Shown here: one piece after another, positions 17,312 to 24,298 of the stretch
Position numbering within the stretch: the first letter of the stretch is position 1
How the letters are laid out: every line of letters begins with the position of its first letter
Source: Hypsibius dujardini
Taxonomy: Eukaryota > Tardigrada > Eutardigrada > Parachela > Hypsibiidae
NCBI GenBank assembly: GCA_001579985.1
Contig: LRSR01011466.1
Coordinates: 1 to 24,298, forward strand
Direction: 5' to 3'
Length of the DNA stretch: 24,298 nucleotides
The notes under the pieces: generated by a model
Told to the model about the DNA's origin: nothing
Database searches by the model: none
Seen by the model: the letters and a program-made list of their open reading frames with translations, nothing else
Position numbers and translations under genes: made by a program

Positions 17312-18683
17312 TTACGGTGCAACCGCCGGTGCAACCGGGAGGATTTGAGTCCTGAAACGCGGGAGAAAAAGTCCAAATTTTGATTCGACTCCCGCAAAGG
17401 TCGCCAAGGCTAGGCTGTAACCTCCGATGTGATCCACGTTGGTCGAACGATGGATGTGTTCCGGCTTCATGGGGACCAGTTTATCCTCGCCCGACGGACG
17501 AGTACCACCAAAGTCGACCTTGAACAGACGCTGCAGGAGCTCGTAGCTCATGAGGGTCACACCGAACTGCGGGGAAGATCTGAGAACACGCGCACCAGCA
17601 CCCTGTGAAAAGGAAAATATTTCAGTGGTGCCGGAGATGACAAAAATAACTGATGGGCAAGGATGAGCAGACGCGTAAGGTACTGTCCAGGTCCCCAGAC
17701 AAATAAATCAAATCATTGACTAATTAAGAATGAAAACGAGCATGACACGCAGACAAACGGCAGAAAGACAGTAAAGGACAGGCACGAAAACACAGAACGA
17801 CCAAACGGCCAGGCGGGCAACTAGACAGACAAACAGACATAGACTAACAGACATAGACTAACAGACAGAAAGACATAGACAGACACAAAATGCCCAGACA
17901 GACACAGTACCTTCCAGAAAGCTCGTCCACCTTCTTCCGCCCAGATTTTCCGCGCACAATCCATCACGCCCGAGTAAGTTGTCTGACCTTTCCGAGCAGC
18001 AACCTGCAATCTGGTCTTGATAACGTCCGCAGGTGTCACCAGCGAAGCAGCAGGGATACCGGCCAAGGCAGCCGCGCCCAGGAGAGATAAAACGCTGTTA
18101 TGGCCGTTTTCATCTTGAAACGCTACTTTGGCGTGGGCGTAGGAGGGAAAATAGATGGCGGAGAAGCTAGAAAGGCAGATCATTGATAAATAAAAAGATG
18201 CACAAAGACGGTAATATTAACTCACGGGATATCTCGGAGGAAGCATGCACGCGCTCCTTTATATAATCCACGAAAGCCGAGCTCCTTAATGACTTGACCA
18301 GCACGCACTCGCTGACCGGAAGCCACTTCGCCGGAGATTTGTAAACGGATCTTAACAATCTCCAGGGGGTTGGTAAAGACGACCTGAGAGGCACCGGCAG
18401 TTCCGCCAGCAATGACTTCCGCCCATAGTTTTATGCCACCGTCCTCATCCATAAACTTGTCACGAATGAAGTCATTCATAGTGAGTTTAATAGCCTTCTC
18501 AGGAGCAACTCCAACCAACTGCGGCAACAGACTGAAAAAGATGAATCCGTTCCATAAATGGTGCTGAACCACTAATCAAGTCAACTTTGTCAATTGTCTG
18601 ATTAAATTCTTCTGGAACCCCATTAATCTGTCTGCCTCTCTGCGTGCATGCTTGCTTGCCGAGCCGTCAGCCTGCATTTCCAC

Positions 18684-18735
<52 letters not shown>

Positions 18736-19594
18736 CCTCTGTCGGTGTCGCTGATGGACCGCGTGCCTATCGTATTTGTTCGACCTCTGCGTCAATCGTT
18801 CGTGTCCTCGTTCGTGTCTTCCCATCGGTCTGTCTAACTGTTTCTGGCTTTGTCTGACAGGCTTTCCTACTACATCTTCCTTACATAGCATTTCTACTAA
18901 CCCACGATAAAGTCCCATGAGGCCTTCGTAACGGACGACCTTTTTGAAGCAATCATAGCTGTTTTTGTAGAGCAACTCCTCTAGATGAGCACGCGAACGT
19001 TGGTTCTGCATTCGGGTCTTCACCAGATCAATTGGGTAGACCGCGGTGGCACCTAGTGCACCGGCCACCGAGCCCAAACCGAATCGGTAAGCGCTCTCCA
19101 TAATCTGGATGAAAACGCCGCGTTCTGACGGATCAGACACGGCCTTGTACTCCGCGATATGGTACGATGGAACAGAGACTCGTTCCGGGGCGATGTGTTC
19201 CAAGTCATCGAAGGTTAATTTCCCAGACTGATGACGAAGAGATGCAATGTGGAAGAGAATATCCACCTCCAGCGGAGTTATATGGCTCCAAAGCTAAAGG
19301 ACAGCAGAACTTGTAATTGTAGATCGCTAAGTAACACTGTCACCCAGAAGCATTTGCGCAGGCCCGGTACTTTACGCAGACAAAACACAAACTGGAGTTA
19401 GAACACACTAAGTAGATGACTAATTAAAGCAGATGGTAAAAGATACGCAGATCGCCAGATAGACATAAAAATAAAGACATACAGAGAAACAGGCAGACAC
19501 AAGTGGACACAGACAGACAGATAGACGAACGGATAGATATGTAGGCAGACCGGCAGGCAGATAGACAGAAAGAGCTACTGCATAGACAGACAGA

Positions 19595-19636
<42 letters not shown>

Positions 19637-21643
19637 GAATAAACAATCCAACAGACAAGCAGGAAGACAGAAAGACCGAGGGATAAAGAAAAAGTATTTA
19701 AATTGGTACCAATAATTAAATTTGACCAGAACGTGCAGTGGAGAACGATAATAGTCAGCCCTAGAAATTAATAGTACCTGGGAACCGGTGAGAAATTCTT
19801 CCTTGGTCAACGGCTGTCTGAGATTATTTTTCGTCACGGTGGAGAAGACTTTCTTGATGAGCTCCATATTGTTCAAGAGATTGTTGAAGGCCATAAAATA
19901 CGGAAACGTTACACGACTGGCACCTCGTCCACCGGCCACAGCGACCAAGTTATCCTTCACAAAGGGAGTGAGCAGGTGGCTTTTGACGTTGGTCATAATC
20001 TCGTAAAAGTCCCTGGAGTACAATAAAGCAGGTAAGTAAAGATCCAAAGCAATTCGCCCTAATGGAGTTTACTCACATCGCCTTAATGAATCCTTTCCCT
20101 TCGCTATCGAACTGCTTGAAGGCTTGTACTGCGTGCTCCTCGTGAAAATCGTGAAGAATCTCGGTAAATTCCTCATAAGACACCGTGCGTTTCTTGTCAC
20201 GACCAAAGTTGAGGTTCACGAAATCGCCCTTGAAGTCAAACGGGACGTGCTGCTGGAGGGTGGTCATCTTGATTACCTATATTAGAAATACAAACATAGA
20301 AAAATTAATGCCACACCTATGCTCAAGGGACACTTTTCTGCCCTACCCGTAAATTTTAACCAACCAGGGCTGTGCCTATTCAGTGCCGTTCACCAAATTA
20401 CCACTGTAGGGACAAATGTACGGAAAAGCACAACTGTACAATCAATCAATCGAGCACAACGAGTAAGCTGTACGAAATGAGCCAATCAGAGAAGAGTGAA
20501 TTCGATTGAACGTTCAATCGAGTGCAGGGCCATACCCGAGGGAGGCGGGGCTTAGCTGTCCCTTGGGATTACGAGCACAGTCAACGACAAGATTGAGTAC
20601 ACTGGAGAGTCTGGGGAATGAGCAAAAGAGGCGGGGCAGGGGGTGGTTTTCAAACAATCGAACAATCAACCACCTGACCTGCAGCGGTTGCTTTGTTCCT
20701 TCTTTGGTCCATTTTCAAAGATGACACCCCCTGCTCCGCCCCTTTCGCCCATACCCCGGACCTTCCAGTGTACTCCAGCTTGTCGTTGATTGTACGGTAA
20801 TCAAGCAACAGATGCATAGCTGGCGAGTGGCGACAGGTGAATAATCCATCTTTCACTTTTAACACATCAATCAACGGAATATTTTCAGACCGAATAAAGA
20901 GCCTCTGAATAAATAACAGTAGTGAATGGCACAAAATACTCAAATGCTTCTCAACTTATGAATGGAGCGCAAAGTCAATCGAGACATGTTAAAACCTGGG
21001 CAAAACAACGTCAATCCTTCAATCAATCGGAATATTTCAATCTCCATTCACTGAAATTTAGTAATCAACAATCAATCAATCAAAGGAGCGCCAACGTGCA
21101 AAATCGTACCCTCTCAAACTCGTCGAGCGTGACAAAGCCGGATCCATTGGTGTCGAACAACGAGAAGGCCGTCATGTAGAGCGCATCCGGCAGACAAAGC
21201 ACCGCTTCAAACGCCTGGAACTCAGCAAATGAAATAAATCCATCCTTGCTGGTGTCGATCACACTGCCGACCACCTAAATCGGAAGAATTGAAAGGGTAT
21301 AAAGCTCGCCCACACAGTTTTCGATTGATTGCTTGATTTCGCCAGTGCATACCTTAACAGTCTCCGGATTGTAATCCTCCGTCCCGTACAGTCCGAGGTA
21401 CTTCCTCACAAAATCATCCAGCGTCATGAACTTATCTCCGCGTTTCTCCACCGAGGCATACTTATTGAAGATCTGCCTCAGCTTCTCCGAGTCCGCCCGT
21501 TTTACGGTATGCTTCGCAGGGACCACCGCACCCGACGCACCCGACTTTTTCGACTCGCAACGCGCCTCCTTGAACTGCATCATCTTCCGCAGATCCTGCG
21601 ACAGCGACTGAAAACGACGCAAGTCAATGTTGGGATTATCCAT
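17312..21643 (-). CDS. SLC25A12/13: Calcium-binding mitochondrial aspartate/glutamate carrier (SLC25A12/13, Aralar/citrin type), 8 exons
   Basis: Exons: 21643-21353, 21274-21110, 20276-20077, 20012-19778, 19293-18902, 18531-18226, 18166-17911, 17602-17312. All are GT-AG with matching phases, giving 711 residues (human paralogues about 675-678). The protein exchanges matrix aspartate for cytosolic glutamate plus a proton across the inner mitochondrial membrane and drives the malate-aspartate shuttle; calcium acts on the N-terminal half facing the intermembrane space. Visible: a calcium-binding EF-hand loop [12 protein letters not shown] (104-115), other degenerate EF-hands up to about 300, and three carrier repeats with signatures PIDLVK (384-389), PLEIVK (483-488) and PADVIK (575-580). 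The closing [22 protein letters not shown] is typical. The first 45 or so residues before [12 protein letters not shown] are an extension without family similarity. Duplication into two paralogues is a vertebrate feature, so one symbol cannot be chosen. Confidence 0.95.
17820..17907. repeat. AGAC/ACAG microsatellite in carrier intron 7
   Basis: Interrupted AGACAGAC and CATAGACTAACAGA repeats close to the donor of exon 17911-18166; CTGT-type on the sense strand. Confidence 0.8.
18683..18736. repeat. CTGT microsatellite in carrier intron 5
   Basis: A run of about 13 CTGT units on the plus strand, hence CAGA on the sense strand of the carrier gene. Confidence 0.9.
19495..19670. repeat. ACAG microsatellite block in carrier intron 4
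   Basis: Interrupted AGACAGAC repeats, purest at about 19596-19632; CTGT-type on the sense strand. Confidence 0.85.
20311..20580. mobile_element. MITE family 3, copy 1, in carrier intron 2
   Basis: About 270 bp that match the reverse complement of 22178-22457 almost throughout. Shared blocks include GTGCCTATTCAGTGCCGTTC, ACCACTGTAGGGACAAAT and TCGATTGAACGTTCAATCGA. The terminal repeats (CTCAAGGGACA and CCCAAGGGACA) are partly degraded. Its right end abuts or overlaps MITE family 2 copy F. Confidence 0.85.
20577..20794. mobile_element. MITE family 2, copy F, in carrier intron 2
   Basis: The left end is CACAGTCAACGACAAGATTG and the right end CTTGTCGTTGATTGTA. G-rich and C-rich arms are as in other copies, with one copy of each arm. 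Extra sequence of about 45 bp (with CTGCAGCGGTTGC) is present between the loop and the right arm. Confidence 0.85.
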
Positions 21644-22177
21644 GGTCGTCGTCGGAGTTGGCGCGAGAGAGTGCGGGACAGAGAACCAGCAAGGGGAGCA
21701 AGGATCAGACCAGATCGCTGTGATCTGAAGCCTGCTTTTTCGCGGTGAGCTGCAACCACTCGCCCAGCACGCGGTAATCAGCTGTTTCTGATGTCTGGCA
21801 GGGGAAACGACCTAACGCTGTAGGTTGCTGAACCAACCGTTACGCATAGATTCTTTGGCCGGTCTCCCTCTCTTCGGGGCACTGTACACACAGGCTAGCG
21901 TACGCGTAGCCCAATTAGCAGTATGGCGCGTAGCCCAAATTAACAGTATGGCGCGTAGCCATAAAAATGATTTTGAGGGAATTGTCTGGTGAATAATCCT
22001 CTCGGATGGATTGTGGAAAGTTCAGATTCATAATTTGGGACTTTTCTCTTTTCGTTCGGCGAAGTCAGAGCAATTCTGAATGGAATTTACCGCTGCTAGT
22101 ACATTTGAGCTTAATCTTTTATTGGAGAATAAACTCTAGTTATATTGTACTTCATTTATCTCCTCAGTCATGGAAAG
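21644..22177. other. Upstream region of the carrier gene, with a short tandem repeat
   Basis: Presumed promoter and 5' UTR of the minus-strand carrier. At 21903-21962 a unit of about 25 bp (GCGTAGCCCAA..CAGTATGGC) is repeated roughly 2.4 times. No other gene was seen. Confidence 0.45.
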
Positions 22178-22457
22178 TACCGTATGGTCGCGATCTCAAG
22201 GGACAGCTAAGCCCCGCCTTCCCTCGGTATGGCCCTGCACTCGATTGAACGTTCAATCGAATTCACCCTTCTCTGATTGGCTGTTTTCTTATAGCTTACT
22301 CGTTGTGCTCAATTGATTGATTGTACAGTTGTGCTTTTCCGTATATTTGTCCCTACAGTGGTAATTTGGTGAACGGCACTGAATAGGCACGGTCCGGGTT
22401 GATTATAATCTACGGGTGGGGCAGAAAAGAATCCCTTGAGATCGCGAGCATACGGTA
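22178..22457. mobile_element. MITE family 3, copy 2, upstream of the carrier gene
   Basis: An intact-looking element of 280 bp: the ends TACCGTATGGTCGCGATCTC and AAGGGA are mirrored at the right end (TCCCTTGAGATCGCGAGCAT, then ACGGTA), a terminal repeat of about 26 bp bounded by TA. The interior carries a perfect TCGATTGAACGTTCAATCGA palindrome. It is inverted relative to copy 1. Confidence 0.88.
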
Positions 22458-22537
22458 ATCGACGAAACGCGCGCATGGCAGCACAAGGATTGCAAAGTTA
22501 GCATCTGAGAAGAAGGCCAGCGGAACTCTTCTGGACA

Positions 22538-24219
22538 GTGATGACGACGCGGCCGCAGCAGAATCCATTGATCAGGGCACGGCAAAGCCGGAAGAAACAG
22601 AAGACAGACGCATCGGCAGTAGCGGACCTCATGACGTCTGAGAGTGAGAGTCCGGCTGATGCTGAAGAAATGGATGTCCTGCAAGAGGTGGGAGTGCGAC
22701 AGGGCTTAAAGGATCAGCTGTGTGACAGGTTGCGGGTCAACAAGGCGATCTTCTGGAGAAAAGGACAAGAGAAGGCGGGTTTGCAGACGTCTATCCGGAA
22801 GTCGGAGAATCTGCTTGCGAATGCGGACATCAAGGCGGAGTTGGAACCGTTACCGCGACACATGAATCAGATAAATCGTAGCTGGACGTCAACGAGAAGG
22901 CGATCCAGGACTTGCGTTTCTGGGCGCCTCGAGTGGGTTTTTGAGATCTCCCGATGAGCAGCTGTTGGAGTTGGCATTTGCGGATTTCCCCACGCGGAAC
23001 ATATTGTGAAGGTGCGTATTGTTTCCACCGCAAAGTTTTCGAGGGTGCATGATCGGTTGATCGATTGATTTACTCCCAGAGTTTTCACGTTGTATCTAAT
23101 TTGATAACTTGCTTGATTGCTTGATTGCTTGCGTATGCACATTTCCTAGAGTCTCATTGTGTTTGTCTTTCCAGTTTGTCGAGTCAGCAAACGGTGGAAA
23201 CGTCTTCTTTCCAATCCCGAACTTTCTGAGACTGCCTACATCGAACTACTGGACCCGAAATTTCTATTTTCTGTCTTTCCTACCCACTAATGTCTGCCAG
23301 AATGTGTCTGTATTTTGGACATCGACAGTTCGAATCGGACTTTCAGTTTAACCAAACGAATGACCTTCATAGTCGATTCGTAGAGCGATTACAGCGAATC
23401 CTACAAACTAGCGTGCTTCCTAATGATTTTCTATGACGAACATGATGTTGTGAATATAATTACGATCGCTAACATGATTGTCTTCACGACCAGGAGGAAT
23501 CAGCGTCATGACACGTTCGATTAGGTGCATTTTTTTACCAATGGTCATTTCAAGAGCTGACCAACTTCTGCGTTCTGGCATTTCCACCTGGCATTCTTCG
23601 ACCTGACGATGAGTCACTCCGTTGCACAGCTGCTGTACTGCACAGGAGACCGCGTCTGTATCAGCTCACCACACCCAACTGGTTCATTCGGCTGCCGCAT
23701 CTGGTGGACATTTAGATATCCAGTCTTACTAAACGGCGTTCGACACGCTTATTTGGCCGTTTTCTCACGTACAACTCGCCTGGTTGCCTGGTCGCCTGGT
23801 TGGCCACATCCGCGCCCAATTTGAACGCCGATCCGAATTTGCTGCAGTTTATTTCATACACATTTGATGAGTAGGTCCTTCTCTGTACAGTAAAATACGA
23901 CCATACGTCTGACAAGTGATTCATATAAATAAGATGTTATTGTTTCAGGACCCCTGAAGTCTTCAATTTCGACCTTTTTTGTCCGGAGCACCACCCATAC
24001 GACCTGTTTTGCGACCACCTTTCTGCCGCTCACTACAGCGTCTTACCCCGATCGCTTCGCACCATCTTGGCGCTCTGCATACTCCAGCAGGATCTTCAGC
24101 CACCTCCGTTTGAGTTTGTTTTTGACAAGTACGGATTCGGCGAGGACAGGAAACCTCACGGACTGGACGACGCCGTATGCCGGCATGTCCTTCCCGCCAT
24201 TACCACCGTTACGGCTTAA
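22538..24219 (+). pseudogene. F-box-like locus, apparently disrupted
   Basis: Pieces of an F-box protein can be read on the plus strand but not in one frame. SPDEQLLELAFADFPTRNIL (22947-23006) is the first half of an F-box, followed in frame by TGA and a GTGCGT donor. After an intron ending CTTTCCAG, VCRVSKRWKRLLSNPEL is the second half, but its frame does not fit the splice. Further downstream an open stretch 23512-23712 (ending FIRLPHLVDI) is closed by TAG. The same frame then reopens (23716-23870) and splices cleanly (GTAGGT / GTTTCAG) to 23949-24219, ending at TAA; this last exon (begins TPEVFNFDLFCPEHH) looks protein-like. Upstream, 22538-22880 has a charged open frame of unknown kind. 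It is either a decaying gene, a gene with sequencing errors, or a fragment set I mis-joined. A final TTCGTTGCAG near 24288 could be another acceptor. Confidence 0.4.
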
Positions 24220-24298
24220 CTCTTTAGGTTCATATTCCAATACGACTTCTTGTTTCGTATTGATCATTGAACCCTTTTTCGTTGCAGGATTTGTGAGA

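Noticed and set aside
23420-23617. 65-codon minus-strand frame (MTHRQVEECQVEM...)
   Set aside because: Protein-like composition but no recognised family, and it overlaps plus-strand open sequence of the F-box-like locus.
24043-24267. 74-codon minus-strand frame at the right end
   Set aside because: It is antisense to the last exon of the plus-strand F-box-like locus; that exon has a clean acceptor and stop. I could not fully exclude the minus frame.

Overview
The window is nuclear DNA of an animal. Genes are split by many short GT–AG introns, and the protein set is metazoan: ALDH8A1, NME7, a class A GPCR, F-box proteins, a THAP protein and an aspartate/glutamate carrier. Intergenic spaces are short and full of small hairpin-forming elements, which fits a compact invertebrate genome. 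A tardigrade or similar ecdysozoan is my guess; the sequence does not prove it.

Layout from left to right: (1) the 3' end of a gene with a DUF2807/GIN beta-repeat domain, a family known mainly from bacteria (+); (2) a foldback element and a palindromic MITE; (3) a complete 12-exon ALDH8A1 gene (+, 1518-5296); (4) two head-to-tail copies of a second MITE family between convergent genes; (5) an 8-exon NME7-like gene (-, 9350-6205) whose four larger introns each carry a hairpin element; (6) a large arm-amplified MITE copy; (7) a two-exon orphan GPCR (-, 11446-10330); (8) a 9-bp minisatellite and another hairpin MITE; (9) a two-exon F-box gene (-, 14462-13226); (10) a THAP zinc-finger gene (+, 15568-16380) with a 26-bp repeat over its stop codon; (11) a complete 8-exon calcium-regulated mitochondrial aspartate/glutamate carrier (-, 21643-17312); (12) a decayed-looking F-box-like locus (+, about 22538-24219).

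The genes do not form a pathway. ALDH8A1 (kynurenine breakdown), NME7 (microtubule/ciliary nucleoside diphosphate kinase family), the carrier (malate-aspartate shuttle) and the GPCR are ordinary animal genes that happen to be neighbours. What sets the window apart is its repeat biology. At least five hairpin element families are present. Two show tandem amplification confined to one arm of the palindrome. One abuts a splice acceptor with its terminal TA. One family occurs as an inverted pair around the first exons of the carrier gene.

Exon models were built by hand from splice signals, reading frame and remembered family alignments. Frames join cleanly for ALDH8A1, NME7, the GPCR, the F-box gene and the carrier. 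No transcript or database evidence was available.
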